Positions 8,872 through 18,868 of a stretch of DNA of 55,774 bases are shown one piece after another. A program made the position numbers and the translations under genes. The stretch is from contig JAYUJH010000001.1 of assembly GCA_043765375.1 (NCBI GenBank), positions 1 through 55,774 of the forward strand, given 5' to 3'. This DNA is from JAYUJH01 sp043765375. GTDB lineage: Bacteria > Pseudomonadota > Alphaproteobacteria > Rickettsiales > UBA998. The notes under the pieces are model-generated. The model ran no database searches and was not told the DNA's origin. It saw nothing but the letters and a program-made list of their open reading frames with translations. How positions within the stretch are numbered: the stretch's first letter is position 1; each line of letters opens with the position of its first letter.

Positions 8872-10269
8872 ATGAATAGTGGCAATATGAATAATGATTC
8901 ACAAAATAATTTGAACAATTCCAATAAGGGAAGTCGCACAACTTTCTCGCTGATAGCGGGGTTTATTGTGGTGTTGGTGTTGATAAGTGTGGTGGCTTAT
9001 CGTGCGGGAATTGACCCGAAAAAAATCAAGCAAGATGTGGCTAATTTTGCGCAAAAAATCACGGAGCGATATGCTGCTCGTGGAATGGACGTGAAGCTGG
9101 AATATAGCGACATTGCGGTGAAAGGTGGGATTTTTGAGAAATCTATTATTTTGCAAAATGCTAGCATATCCGTTAAAGGAGAAGACAGTAATTATAAATT
9201 GCAAGTGCCAACGGCGAAAATAGTGCCATTTGACACGCATTTTGATGAAATGACGATTGAGCTTGCCTCACCCGTTAAAATGGTGAAAAATGATGGGGCA
9301 ATGCAAGTTTCATACGCTGCAAAAACTCCATTATTGATTAATATTATGTTGAATGAAGGTGGGCAAAGGGAATATTTGATGCCACTACCACTTTTGAGCG
9401 ATGTGGAAATAACAAATCATGATTCCGTCAAAAAATATGCAGTTTCAAATAATGATACATCGTTCATTTCTGGTGCATTTTCTGATGATATGGGCGATTT
9501 ATATTCAGTTGCAACAGCGATTGAGGAATTGAAAATTGTGGGGGAGGGGGCTGAAATAGTCGTTAATTCCGCCTCAATTGGTTCGGCTTCAGAGGCTGGA
9601 GCGGGCGAGTTTGAGTTTGCTATATCAGGTTTAACTAGCAATAATTTGCCAGAATCCGTTGGTGCAATTGATATTAATTTGTCACAAAAATCACAAGTAA
9701 ATGCAGAAACCAAAGCAGATGATATTGACATTGAGTTATTTTCAATCTCGGGCGATGGCTTTGATTTGAACTTGAAAGGCAGAATTGCTATGCGTGAAAA
9801 TGAGTTGATGCCGATAGCCAATTTGAATGTTGTGGCGAATGGCGTTGCTAAAATATTTGCAGCCCTTGGTGAAACTAAATATTTTGCACCGAAACAGAAA
9901 AATATCACCATTCAGGCAATTAAAATGATTGCGCCAGATTGGAATGAGTTTTCAATTTCACCATTACAATTTGATATTCGTCGTGATGAGAACGCACCAT
10001 TTGTAATTGGAAAAGTAAAGGCGGACGAACTAATAGCAATGATAGTGCAGCAATATTTGCAACTGCAAGATGTCGCCCCGCCAGTATCTGCTCCAGCCGA
10101 AATTGTGCCACCATCTGTTGCAGTGCCATTGTCAGCAACTGTTCCAAGCATCGTTGTTCCCGATGTTGCGCCAGCAAAAGACGTTGCTGCACCGCTAGTT
10201 GTGAATCCTCCTGCGGAAGTTTCAACTGATGCGGCTGTGCAACCTAAAGATGCTGATAAAACACAATAA
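8872..10269 (+). CDS. Membrane-anchored protein, possibly DUF2125-like
   Basis: A 465-residue protein with one N-terminal membrane segment (FSLIAGFIVVLVLISVVAY) and a long part that is probably periplasmic and rich in beta-strand-like sequence. The region GGIFEKSIILQNASISVKG followed by paired strand motifs recalls the alphaproteobacterial DUF2125 or AsmA-like envelope proteins, but I am not certain. The last 70 residues are rich in Pro, Val and Ala (APPVSAPAEIVPPSVAVP) and probably form an extended tail. It starts 6 bp after fdx and ends 3 bp before the peptidase gene, so it sits in an operon with both. Confidence 0.55.
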   Translation: MNSGNMNNDSQNNLNNSNKGSRTTFSLIAGFIVVLVLISVVAYRAGIDPKKIKQDVANFAQKITERYAARGMDVKLEYSDIAVKGGIFEKSIILQNASISVKGEDSNYKLQVPTAKIVPFDTHFDEMTIELASPVKMVKNDGAMQVSYAAKTPLLINIMLNEGGQREYLMPLPLLSDVEITNHDSVKKYAVSNNDTSFISGAFSDDMGDLYSVATAIEELKIVGEGAEIVVNSASIGSASEAGAGEFEFAISGLTSNNLPESVGAIDINLSQKSQVNAETKADDIDIELFSISGDGFDLNLKGRIAMRENELMPIANLNVVANGVAKIFAALGETKYFAPKQKNITIQAIKMIAPDWNEFSISPLQFDIRRDENAPFVIGKVKADELIAMIVQQYLQLQDVAPPVSAPAEIVPPSVAVPLSATVPSIVVPDVAPAKDVAAPLVVNPPAEVSTDAAVQPKDADKTQ

Positions 10270-10272
10270 TAT

Positions 10273-12048
10273 ATGGAAACCGCATCAATATCAGATTTGC
10301 CAAAGTCTGACTTGCCAAGTTGGGATTTGAGCGATTTATATAAGTCACCAACTTGCGATGAGTTGGTGAATGACAAGGCAATATTGCTTGATTTGGTTGA
10401 AGATTTTGCTAAGAAATATCACCATAAAATAGCAACTTGTAGTATTGATGAGTTGCTGAAGGCGATGGTTAGTTATGAAGCAATTTTAGAATTAACGGCA
10501 AAACTTTCATCATACGCCGATTTGATTTATGCAACGCAAACCACAAATGTTGAAATAGCAAAACATTATCAAGATATAGGCGATTTTGTTAATGAATGTT
10601 CAAGTCAGATAGTTTTTTTTACCCTAGAGTTAAGTCAGCTTGATAAAACCAAATTAAATGGTGCAATATTGCAACAATTTCAACCGTGGATAAATGATGT
10701 TGTTGCATATTTACCATATCAATTAAATGAGGATTTGGAGAGGATAATCCTTGAAAAACAATCAGTTAGTAATGGTTCGTGGTTGCGCTTATATGAAGAT
10801 ATTTGCAATCGTATGGTGTGTGAAATTAATGGTAATAATTTAACATTATCGGAAGCATTGGATTTGCTTTCACATAATAATGCTGACACGCGCAAGCTCG
10901 CAGCGGAGGCTTTATCGCTTGCATTTAATGAGAAGATTGAGACTTTTTCGTTGATTTTCAATGTTATAATCAAGGATAAACAAATTGATGATGCTTGGCG
11001 TGGGTTCAAAAAACCTGCCTCAAGTCGTAATTTATCCAACCTAGTTGAAGATGAAATTGTTGATAAATTAGTGAGATCTGTGCAGGCGAATTATTCCGCT
11101 CTTTCTGAAAAATATTATCGGTGGAAGGCTAAGAAACTAGGCAAATCGCAGCTTGATTTTTGGGATAGGAACGCACCGCTCCCTTATGATGATGATAAAT
11201 ATATCACATGGGAGGAGGCGAAAACTATTGTGCTACAGGCTTATGGAGATTTTTCACCACAAATGGCGGAAATTGCTGAGAGTTTTTTTGCGAATAATTG
11301 GATTGATGCACCAGTGATTGTGGGCAAAACTTCGGGGGCGTTTTCGCACCCATGCGCTACCACAATTCACCCTTATATTTTGTTGAATTACCAAGGAAAA
11401 ATGCAAGATGTGATGACGCTTGCGCATGAATTGGGGCATGGGGTGCATCAGATTTTAGCAGCGAAACAAGGGGCCTTGATGGCTGATACTCCGCTGACTT
11501 TGGCGGAAACAGCATCAGTTTTTGCTGAACAACTAACATTTCAATATTTGCTGAAAAATGAGCAAAATCCGCAACTTCGCCAAAACTTAATTGCGGGCAA
11601 AATTGAGGATATGTTGAACACTGTGGTGCGACAAATTGCGTTTTATCAGTTTGAAAGTCAAGCACATGAAATGCGCAAAAATGGCGAATTAACGCCTACG
11701 CAAATATCAGAAATATGGCTGCAAACGCAAGCTGAATCATTCGGTGATGCAGTTGCACTTGATGAAAAATATGCACCATTTTGGGCGTATATTTCGCATT
11801 TTTATCATTCCCCTTTTTACGTTTATGCCTATGCTTTTGGCGATTGTTTAGTCAATTCGTTATATGCGATTTATGCTGAAGGCGCACATTCGGATTTTGA
11901 GGCGAAATATCTGCAAATGTTGAGTGCGGGCGGGAGTTTGCGCCACAAAGAATTGCTCGCCCCGTTTGGTTTGAACATTGCGGAAGATGATTTTTGGCAA
12001 AAGGGCTTGAATTATATCGCAAAATTAATTGATATGCTGGACGATTGA
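10273..12048 (+). CDS. pepF: Oligoendopeptidase F (M3 family)
   Basis: A 591-residue zinc metallopeptidase that cuts oligopeptides in the cytoplasm. The catalytic motif HELGHGVH lies about two thirds along, with the third ligand region ETASVFAEQLTF about 28 residues later; SPFYVYAYAFGDCLVNSLY near the C-terminus is also typical of PepF. Length is normal for the family (about 600). The start ATG overlaps nothing and follows the previous stop by 3 bp, which suggests translational coupling in the fdx operon. Confidence 0.93.
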   Translation: METASISDLPKSDLPSWDLSDLYKSPTCDELVNDKAILLDLVEDFAKKYHHKIATCSIDELLKAMVSYEAILELTAKLSSYADLIYATQTTNVEIAKHYQDIGDFVNECSSQIVFFTLELSQLDKTKLNGAILQQFQPWINDVVAYLPYQLNEDLERIILEKQSVSNGSWLRLYEDICNRMVCEINGNNLTLSEALDLLSHNNADTRKLAAEALSLAFNEKIETFSLIFNVIIKDKQIDDAWRGFKKPASSRNLSNLVEDEIVDKLVRSVQANYSALSEKYYRWKAKKLGKSQLDFWDRNAPLPYDDDKYITWEEAKTIVLQAYGDFSPQMAEIAESFFANNWIDAPVIVGKTSGAFSHPCATTIHPYILLNYQGKMQDVMTLAHELGHGVHQILAAKQGALMADTPLTLAETASVFAEQLTFQYLLKNEQNPQLRQNLIAGKIEDMLNTVVRQIAFYQFESQAHEMRKNGELTPTQISEIWLQTQAESFGDAVALDEKYAPFWAYISHFYHSPFYVYAYAFGDCLVNSLYAIYAEGAHSDFEAKYLQMLSAGGSLRHKELLAPFGLNIAEDDFWQKGLNYIAKLIDMLDD

Positions 12049-12171
12049 GGTGCTAAATGGCTAAATAATATTTGCAAATTGCTTCATTATGTGGTTAAAC
12101 TAGTTATGAAAAATTATCATTTTGGAGAAATTGCCAGCATGTTAATGAACCTTTCTAAGCATAGAAGAATT

Positions 12172-12942
12172 ATGACAACCAACAAAAAAATACCAATTTA
12201 TGAAGGCAAAGCGAAGCAATTATTTGAGGGTCCTGAGGCTGGAACGCTAATTGCCCATTTCAAAGATGATGCAACGGCATTTAATAATGAAAAAAAGGGG
12301 ACTATTCAAGGCAAAGGGGTTTTGAATAACAAGATTTCTGAGTTTTTTATGACGCATTTATCAGCAATTGGTGTGCCAAATCATTTTATCCGCACTATTA
12401 ATATGCGGGAGCAATTGGTGCGTGCCGTTGAGATTATTCCGCTTGAGGTGATTGTGCGAAACGTTGCTGCGGGGAGCTTTGCGAAACGGTTTAAGGTAGC
12501 GGAAGGCTCGCCGTTGCGTATGCCTATAATGGAGTTTTGCATGAAAAGCGATGAACTGGGTGACCCGTTTGTGAGCGAGGATCATATTTTTTCGTTTGAT
12601 ATCGCTGATCCAATTGAGATGGAAGATATTCGCATGATGACAATGAGAATTAACGACTTTATGCTTGGATTATTTCGTGGAGTGGGGCTACAATTGGTTG
12701 ATTTTAAGATTGAGTTTGGGCGGTTATATGATGATGAGGGGCGTTCAAAGGTGATTTTGGCTGATGAAATTAGTCCTGATTCTTGTAGGCTTTGGGACGT
12801 GAAAACAGGTGAAAAATTAGATAAAGACAGGTTTCGCCATGATATGGGCGGGGTTGAAGAGGCATATCAGGAAGTGGCAAAACGCTTAGGCGTGCTGCCA
12901 TTGGCAGAGATTGCTGAGTTTGAAAATAGCACTAAGGGGTGA
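12172..12942 (+). CDS. purC: Phosphoribosylaminoimidazole-succinocarboxamide synthase
   Basis: SAICAR synthetase of purine synthesis, 256 residues from the start chosen. KIPIYEGKAKQLFEGPE, HFKDDATAFNNEKKG and VDFKIEFGRL are family signatures, and VILADEISPDSCRLWD is the ATP/substrate site. The frame is open 93 bp further upstream, but homologues begin at the MTTNKKIPIYEGK stretch, so I chose 12172. It starts the purC-purS-purQ-folD run, in which genes are 2 to 4 bp apart, implying one transcript. Confidence 0.95.
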   Translation: MTTNKKIPIYEGKAKQLFEGPEAGTLIAHFKDDATAFNNEKKGTIQGKGVLNNKISEFFMTHLSAIGVPNHFIRTINMREQLVRAVEIIPLEVIVRNVAAGSFAKRFKVAEGSPLRMPIMEFCMKSDELGDPFVSEDHIFSFDIADPIEMEDIRMMTMRINDFMLGLFRGVGLQLVDFKIEFGRLYDDEGRSKVILADEISPDSCRLWDVKTGEKLDKDRFRHDMGGVEEAYQEVAKRLGVLPLAEIAEFENSTKG

Positions 12943-12945
12943 GCG

Positions 12946-13185
12946 ATGAAAGTGCAAATAGTGGTAAGTTTGAAAGCTGGAGTGTTGGATCCTCAGGGCA
13001 GGGCGACTGCTCAGGCGTTGAATAATTTAGGTTTTGCGGGAGTGGAATCGGTTCGCCATAGCAAATTATTGGAATTGGAGGTGGCAAGTGGCACGAGTGA
13101 GGCGCAAATCAAAGATATGTGTGAGAAATTGCTCGCTAATACGGTAATTGAATCGTATAAAATAAACTTTCACGTGGCGGCGTGA
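12946..13185 (+). CDS. purS: Phosphoribosylformylglycinamidine synthase subunit PurS
   Basis: The 79-residue structural subunit that bridges PurL and PurQ in the three-part FGAM synthase. VSLKAGVLDPQGRATAQALN is the PurS signature and the length is normal. It lies between purC and purQ as in most alphaproteobacteria. The large subunit purL is not in the window. Confidence 0.95.
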   Translation: MKVQIVVSLKAGVLDPQGRATAQALNNLGFAGVESVRHSKLLELEVASGTSEAQIKDMCEKLLANTVIESYKINFHVAA

Positions 13186-13189
13186 ATAA

Positions 13190-13897
13190 ATGAAAGCTGC
13201 AATTATCGTTTTTCCTGCATCAAATTGTGAGCGTGATGCTTTCGTCACGGCAAAATCTATGTTTGAAAATAATGCAGCTGGGAACGAAGTCATTAGAGTT
13301 TGGCACCAAGATACTCATCTGCCGAAAGTAGAATTGGTGATTCTTCCGGGCGGTTTTTCATATGGCGATTATTTGCGCTCGGGGGCGATTGCGGCTCGTT
13401 CAAATATCATGCAAGAAGTTATAAAACATGCAAATAATGGCGGTCATGTGCTTGGGATATGTAACGGATTTCAGATTTTGACGGAAGCTGGATTGTTGGA
13501 AGGGGCTTTAATTCGTAATAAAAACTTAAAGTTCATCTGCAAAAATGTGCATTTAAGAGTTGAAAATAACAAAACTTCATTCACCAATAATTATGCAAAA
13601 AATCAAGTGATTCAGTTTCCAGTAGCTCACCATGATGGTAATTTTTATGCTGATGATGTGGCTTTGAGGCAGCTAAATGATGAAAATAGGGTGATTTTGC
13701 GATATTGTGGTGCGAATGGAGAGGTTAATGCGGAAACTAATATTAACGGCTCGCTGGAAAATATTGCGGGAATTGTGAGTAAAAATGGTAATGTGATTGG
13801 TATGATGCCGCACCCTGAACGTGTTTGCGACGCAATGCTTGGCGGGGTTGATGGTATAGGAATATTTAGTTCCCTGTTAGAAAAGGCGGTTGCTTAG
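13190..13897 (+). CDS. purQ: Phosphoribosylformylglycinamidine synthase, glutaminase subunit
   Basis: A 235-residue class I glutamine amidotransferase that feeds ammonia to PurL. The opening AAIIVFPASNCERD, the oxyanion strand LPGGFSYGDYLRSGAIAA, the nucleophile Cys in GICNGFQIL, and His/Glu in MMPHPERV complete the catalytic triad. It starts 4 bp after purS. Confidence 0.96.
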   Translation: MKAAIIVFPASNCERDAFVTAKSMFENNAAGNEVIRVWHQDTHLPKVELVILPGGFSYGDYLRSGAIAARSNIMQEVIKHANNGGHVLGICNGFQILTEAGLLEGALIRNKNLKFICKNVHLRVENNKTSFTNNYAKNQVIQFPVAHHDGNFYADDVALRQLNDENRVILRYCGANGEVNAETNINGSLENIAGIVSKNGNVIGMMPHPERVCDAMLGGVDGIGIFSSLLEKAVA

Positions 13898-13899
13898 AG

Positions 13900-14778
13900 A
13901 TGGTTGCTACAATTATAGATGGCAAAAATATTGCTGAAAATCTTCGTTTAGATGTAGCAAGGCGGGTAGAAAAACTGCTTGATGAAGGCAAAAATCGTCC
14001 GTGCGTTTCATTTATATTGGTGGGAAATGATGCTGCTAGTGAATATTATATCAACAGCAAAGCAAAAACTTGTGCCTCGGTTGGAATTAAATCGCAAGAT
14101 TATAAGCTACCGTTTGATACTGATGAACAGGATTTAATTCAGCTAATTCAACGGCTTAATAATGATAATTCGGTGCATGGTATTTTGGTGCAACTGCCCC
14201 TTCCAACACATATTAATGAGCAAACGATAATTTCTGTAATTAATCCGCAAAAAGATGTTGATGGATTTCACCCTATAAATACGGGAAAATTAAGTGCTGG
14301 AAAATCGGCGAACGGGCAGAATATGGTTGCTTGCACGCCACTTGGTTCGTTAATGTTGATTAAGAATGTTATAGCTGATTTATCTGGGTTGCACGCAGTG
14401 ATAATCGGCAGGTCAAATATTGTTGGCAAACCGATGGCGCAGTTGCTGTTGCAGGAAAATTGCACCGTGACGATTTGTCATTCTCACACTAAAAATATCG
14501 CTGAAATTGTGCGCCAAGCTGACATAGTCGTAGCCGCTGTTGGTCGCCCGTTAATGGTGAAAGCAAGCTGGATTAAACAAGGGGCGTGCGTGATTGATGT
14601 CGGAATTAATCGTGTGCAGTTAGAAAACGGCGAAACAAAACTTGTAGGCGATGTGGATTTTGAAGAAATCAAGCAAATCGCTGGATATATTTCACCAGTT
14701 CCGGGAGGTGTTGGACCAATGACGATCGCTTGTTTGATGTATAATACGCTGATGGCGGCGCAAAACTTGCAATCATGA
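13900..14778 (+). CDS. folD: Methylenetetrahydrofolate dehydrogenase/cyclohydrolase
   Basis: A 292-residue bifunctional enzyme that interconverts 5,10-methylene- and 10-formyl-tetrahydrofolate. The signatures VGNDAASEYYINSKAK (with the catalytic Lys), GILVQLPLPTHIN, PQKDVDGFHP and the NADP motif VIIGRSNIVGKPMAQLL are all present; PVPGGVGPMTIA closes the protein. It follows purQ by 2 bp; 10-formyl-THF is a substrate of purine synthesis, so the gene order is functional. Its 3' end overlaps recO by 6 bp, tail to tail. Confidence 0.97.
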   Translation: MVATIIDGKNIAENLRLDVARRVEKLLDEGKNRPCVSFILVGNDAASEYYINSKAKTCASVGIKSQDYKLPFDTDEQDLIQLIQRLNNDNSVHGILVQLPLPTHINEQTIISVINPQKDVDGFHPINTGKLSAGKSANGQNMVACTPLGSLMLIKNVIADLSGLHAVIIGRSNIVGKPMAQLLLQENCTVTICHSHTKNIAEIVRQADIVVAAVGRPLMVKASWIKQGACVIDVGINRVQLENGETKLVGDVDFEEIKQIAGYISPVPGGVGPMTIACLMYNTLMAAQNLQS

Positions 14779-15492
14779 GGTGATTTTGTCGATAAGTCTT
14801 GTGCGCAAAAGCGGCATTTTTTTGCCTTGTTCATGCGCTAAATATCTATCCATAAAATAACCACTTATGCGCAAAGCATTAATAATTTCATCAATAGTTG
14901 GAACGCAATCATGCAGAAAAAAACGTGGCAAAATAAATAATTTATCATGATACGGCGCACCCGCAATTTTGCAAACCGCCCCGCCAGTTTTGGGCGAAAT
15001 ATAATGCAAATTATCCAACGTTCCCGTGGCAACGCAACGCTGAAGTTGCAGCCCATACCCACAATTTCGTAACATATTTAACTCAAAAATCGCATATTCC
15101 ATTAACATATTTTTAGATAAATGGCAAGCGTGATAAACTGCCATTAAGTCATTGTAAATATTGATATTTTTCTCTTTTTCAGGCAAGAAAATGCGGCATA
15201 ATTCACCAGCTGTTTGCATTAATAAAAGCGTTAGAGCATCATTCATTGCAAGCGAAAAAAACGGTGTTACCAACTCCGCCTCAATCGTCGGTATTTGTTC
15301 ATAAAGTCGTGATTTTGCGTGAAAATAAATATGATTAAGCGGTTGATATATAGGCTTTTTTTTGGAAGTAGCCCCATATTTTGCAACCACGCGCAATCTG
15401 CCATGTTCAGCACAAAGCAAATCCACCATTAAATCTCGGTCATTGATCGTTGCCACCTGTAATATTATTGCATCATCGCTAAATATTTCCAT
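14773..15492 (-). CDS. recO: DNA repair protein RecO
   Basis: A 239-residue recombination mediator that loads RecA onto SSB-coated DNA with RecR. The OB-fold start DDAIILQVATINDRDLMVDLL and LCAEHGRLRVVAKYGA are typical, and RNCGYGLQLQRCVATGT is the helical-domain signature. The stretch ISPKTGGAVCK fits the degenerate zinc-binding part. In many alphaproteobacteria recO follows rnc-era; here era and rnc are 9 kb away. Confidence 0.9.
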   Translation of the reverse strand: MEIFSDDAIILQVATINDRDLMVDLLCAEHGRLRVVAKYGATSKKKPIYQPLNHIYFHAKSRLYEQIPTIEAELVTPFFSLAMNDALTLLLMQTAGELCRIFLPEKEKNINIYNDLMAVYHACHLSKNMLMEYAIFELNMLRNCGYGLQLQRCVATGTLDNLHYISPKTGGAVCKIAGAPYHDKLFILPRFFLHDCVPTIDEIINALRISGYFMDRYLAHEQGKKMPLLRTRLIDKITS

Positions 15493-15557
15493 GAAATTAG
15501 GTGTATTTCATTCAGAGAATAATTGCAATAAATGTTATTTTGTGGTTTAATTAATTA

Positions 15558-16247
15558 ATGAAAATATTTTATTTTATGCGATTAATGTTTTGTGTGATGT
15601 TGTTGATTACGGCATCACATGGCGTTGGGCAAGCGGAAACTTCAAAAATTGAAGCTGATAAGGCGATTGAGATGCAACCAGTTAAAGGGAGTATTTTAGC
15701 GAATAATTTACTAGAAAAACAACCTTATGATATTGTTTTAGGTGATGAAAATGCGCCAGTTACGATGATTGAATATTTTTCATTATCTTGTCCGCATTGT
15801 GCAGATTTTCAGAAAAATATGTTTCCGCAAATAAATGAGAATTACATTCAGTCCGGCAAAGTGAAATTTATAGCTCGTTCTTACGCAGTTGATGAGCCTT
15901 CATTGCTTGGTTCTCGGTTGTTGAAATGCGTTGCTACGGACAAATACTACCCGTTTATTAAAGTGTTGTTATCAATGCAGGATAAATGGGCGTTCGCTCC
16001 AAAGCCCAAGGATAATTTGTTAGTAATAGCTAAAGTTGGAGGGGTATCAGAAGAGCAATTTGAGGCTTGTTTCAAAGATAAATCCAATGAGGAATTAGTT
16101 TTGCAAATGCGGAAATCGGCTGAAGATAAGTTGAAAATAGATGCAATACCAATGTTTTTTATCAACGGGGCAGAGGTTCGTGGGGCTGGAAAAGTTGAAG
16201 ATATAATAAAAATATTGGACGAGCAAGTGGCGAAGGCTAAAGAATAA
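15558..16247 (+). CDS. DsbA-like thiol:disulfide interchange protein
   Basis: A 229-residue periplasmic thioredoxin-fold protein. The N-terminus (FYFMRLMFCVMLLITASHG) is a signal peptide ending near AQA-type residues. The active site CPHC sits in EYFSLSCPHCADFQKNMF. The cis-Pro loop is DAIPMFFINGAEV. It belongs to the DsbA/Com1-like group common in alphaproteobacteria and probably oxidises or isomerises cysteines of secreted proteins. It stands alone between recO (divergent) and rho. Confidence 0.9.
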   Translation: MKIFYFMRLMFCVMLLITASHGVGQAETSKIEADKAIEMQPVKGSILANNLLEKQPYDIVLGDENAPVTMIEYFSLSCPHCADFQKNMFPQINENYIQSGKVKFIARSYAVDEPSLLGSRLLKCVATDKYYPFIKVLLSMQDKWAFAPKPKDNLLVIAKVGGVSEEQFEACFKDKSNEELVLQMRKSAEDKLKIDAIPMFFINGAEVRGAGKVEDIIKILDEQVAKAKE

Positions 16248-16310
16248 TATGTTTGACATGCGTGCAATGTTAATGTAAAAAAAGATTTATAATTAATCTA
16301 GGCGTAATCT

Positions 16311-17573
16311 GTGGATATACAAGAATTAAAGTTAAAAAAACCCAACGATCTTTTTGCGTTAGCTGATTCTTATGATATAGAAAATGCAAGCACGATGCTT
16401 AAGCAGGAATTGATATTCTCGGTTTTGAAAAAACATGCTGAAATGGGTGAAGCCATAACTGGTGGCGGAACAATAGAAGTTTTGCAAGATGGGTTCGGGT
16501 TTTTGCGCTCCCCTCATGCGAATTATCTTGCGGGCGCAGATGACATATATGTTTCACCACATTTTGTTCGTGCCTTCGGGTTACGCACTGGTGATAGCCT
16601 ACATGGTGAAATGTGTGCTCCAAATGAAGGCGAGCGTTATTTTTCACTGGAAAGAGTTGATAAAATAAATGGCGAAGAACCAGGAATGGTTAAGAAAAAA
16701 GTTTATTTTGATAATTTGACGCCAATTTTTCCTGATGAGCGATTTAATTTGGAAGTTGAGCAGAAAACAACCGAAAAAAAGGATTTAAGTTGCCGAGTTA
16801 TTGATATAGTCGCTCCGATTGGTAAAGGTCAGAGATGCTTAATAGTTGCTCCGCCAAGAACGGGTAAAACCGTGTTGATGCAAAATATTGCGCATTCAAT
16901 AACCGCAAATCACCCCGAATGTATATTGATTGTGCTGTTGGTTGATGAGCGTCCCGAGGAAGTTACTGATATGGCTCGCTCGGTAAAAGGTGAGGTGGTG
17001 AGTTCAACTTTTGATGAGCCTGCGCACCGTCACGTGCAGCTGGCAGAAATGGTGATTGAGAAGGCTAAACGCTTGGTTGAGCATAAAAAAGATGTGGTGA
17101 TTTTGTTGGATTCCATAACCCGTTTGGCGAGAGCTTATAATACGGTTGTTCCCGCATCAGGCAAAATACTAACTGGTGGAGTTGATGCAAATGCCTTGCA
17201 ACGTCCAAAAAGATTTTTCGGTGCCGCTCGTAATATTGAAGATGGTGGATCGCTGACTATCATTGCAACTTCTCTGATTGATACAGGGTCTCGCATGGAC
17301 GAGGTGATATTTGAGGAGTTCAAAGGGACGGGTAATTCTGAGATTGTGCTAGAACGAAAAATGGCTGATAAACGCATTTTTCCCGCAATTGATGTTACAA
17401 AATCTGGCACTCGCAAGGAAGATTTGCTCATGGATAAAGCGGATCTTACTAAAGTTTGGATGTTGCGTCGCATACTTGACCCAATGGGCGCAACTGATGG
17501 CATGGAGTTTCTGGTTAAAAAATTGCGAGATACTAAATGCAATTCAGATTTTTTTGATTCTATGAATAGTTAA
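16311..17573 (+). CDS. rho: Transcription termination factor Rho
   Basis: A 420-residue hexameric RNA helicase that ends transcription. The N-terminal domain, cold-shock RNA-binding domain (GFGFLRSPHANYLAG, DDIYVSPHFVRAFGLRTGD) and ATPase core (RCLIVAPPRTGKTVLMQ for Walker A, DVVILLDSITRLARAYN for Walker B, Q-loop and R-loop region ILTGGVDANALQRPKRFFGA) are complete. The start is GTG, chosen because DIQELKLK aligns with the usual Rho start and no ATG lies upstream in frame. Length equals E. coli Rho. Confidence 0.97.
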   Translation: MDIQELKLKKPNDLFALADSYDIENASTMLKQELIFSVLKKHAEMGEAITGGGTIEVLQDGFGFLRSPHANYLAGADDIYVSPHFVRAFGLRTGDSLHGEMCAPNEGERYFSLERVDKINGEEPGMVKKKVYFDNLTPIFPDERFNLEVEQKTTEKKDLSCRVIDIVAPIGKGQRCLIVAPPRTGKTVLMQNIAHSITANHPECILIVLLVDERPEEVTDMARSVKGEVVSSTFDEPAHRHVQLAEMVIEKAKRLVEHKKDVVILLDSITRLARAYNTVVPASGKILTGGVDANALQRPKRFFGAARNIEDGGSLTIIATSLIDTGSRMDEVIFEEFKGTGNSEIVLERKMADKRIFPAIDVTKSGTRKEDLLMDKADLTKVWMLRRILDPMGATDGMEFLVKKLRDTKCNSDFFDSMNS

Positions 17574-17590
17574 TTTTCATTGATATAATA

Positions 17591-18868
17591 ATGAAGTCAA
17601 ATAATAGCTCTCCAATAATCACAGAAGATTTTCAAAAAGCCTTTGATTTACTTGAATACTCCAATCAAAATGTTTTTTTAACAGGCAAAGCTGGGACGGG
17701 AAAATCAACTTTTTTGAATTGTTTTCGTGCTAAAACGAGTAAAGAAATTGCGGTAATTGCTCCAACTGGAGTTGCGGCTCTCAATGTTTCAGGGCAGACA
17801 ATTCATTCATTTTTGCGTTTGAAACCGTCATTTGTTGATATTAACTCATTAAAGCCCAACCGTTCGCGCCTATTAAAAGAGTTGCAATTATTGATTATTG
17901 ATGAAATATCAATGGTGCGGGCTGATGTTTTTGAGGGAATTGACCATAGTTTGCGGTTAGCACGCAAAAATAATGACCCATTTGGTGGGGTGCAAATATG
18001 CGTTATTGGTGATTTATTTCAACTGCCGCCTGTGGTTTCGCGCGAGGAAAAAGCGTTTTATGCGCAACATTATGATTCACCGTTTTTTTTCTGCACCAAG
18101 GCATATGAGTTGGCGGAGTTCACTAATTTGCAATTTAATACAATTCATCGTCAAAATGATTCTGATTTTGTTGGTATATTAAACGCAATTCGGGCGGGAG
18201 AGTGTAATGATAATGATTTGCAATTGCTAAATAATAGGGTTAGCCCTAAGGCAACTCCAGCGGTTGGGACTTTGGTTTTGACCACCACAAATGCTCTGGC
18301 TGAAGATATTAATAACACAAAATTGCAACAATTATCAGGTAAATCAATAGCTTATGAAGGAGAAATTAGCGGAGATTTTGCGATGAAAGGCAATAGGCTG
18401 CCCGCTTTGGAGGATCTGCAACTCAAAATTGGGGCGCAGGTGATGTTTGTTAAAAATGATAGCGAGGGCAGGTGGGTGAACGGCACGATTGCGGTTGTGC
18501 GTCAATTGAATTGCGATAATATTATGGTGACAATTGGCGATGATGAGCATGAGGTGAAAGCTGAAAAATGGAAAAATATCGCTTACGAGTTTAGCGAAGA
18601 ACAGGGTAAAATTATTGAGAAAACTCTCGGCAGCTATACGCAATTTCCGCTAACTCTTGCTTGGGCAATAACAATTCATAAAAGTCAGGGGAAAACTTTG
18701 GAGCGAGTTATTATTGATTTGGGCAGTGGAGCTTTTGCAGCTGGTCAGCTTTATGTTGCACTTTCACGTTGCAAATCGCTGGCAGGGATTGCGCTAAAAC
18801 AAATGATAAATCGTTCGGATATTCGTTGTGATGAAGAAGTGCTAGCTTTTATGAAAAAAATAACGTGA
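17591..18868 (+). CDS. Pif1-like DNA helicase
   Basis: A 425-residue superfamily 1B helicase. Walker A is FLTGKAGTGKSTFLN, motif Ia APTGVAALNVSGQTIHSF, Walker B LLIIDEISMVRADVF, motif III VIGDLFQLPPVV, and motif VI LYVALSRCKSLAGI with the arginine finger; HKSQGKTLE is motif V. Bacterial Pif1-like proteins unwind DNA, G-quadruplexes or R-loops. It follows rho by 17 bp and is probably cotranscribed. A 40 bp piece of its 3' part is present again, inverted, at 20880-20919. Confidence 0.92.
   Translation: MKSNNSSPIITEDFQKAFDLLEYSNQNVFLTGKAGTGKSTFLNCFRAKTSKEIAVIAPTGVAALNVSGQTIHSFLRLKPSFVDINSLKPNRSRLLKELQLLIIDEISMVRADVFEGIDHSLRLARKNNDPFGGVQICVIGDLFQLPPVVSREEKAFYAQHYDSPFFFCTKAYELAEFTNLQFNTIHRQNDSDFVGILNAIRAGECNDNDLQLLNNRVSPKATPAVGTLVLTTTNALAEDINNTKLQQLSGKSIAYEGEISGDFAMKGNRLPALEDLQLKIGAQVMFVKNDSEGRWVNGTIAVVRQLNCDNIMVTIGDDEHEVKAEKWKNIAYEFSEEQGKIIEKTLGSYTQFPLTLAWAITIHKSQGKTLERVIIDLGSGAFAAGQLYVALSRCKSLAGIALKQMINRSDIRCDEEVLAFMKKIT

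Noticed and set aside
9417..9911. Long minus-strand frames opposite the membrane-anchored protein gene (also 9912-10376)
   Set aside because: Codon use and lack of motifs mark them as shadows of the plus-strand gene, which has a membrane segment and close operon spacing.
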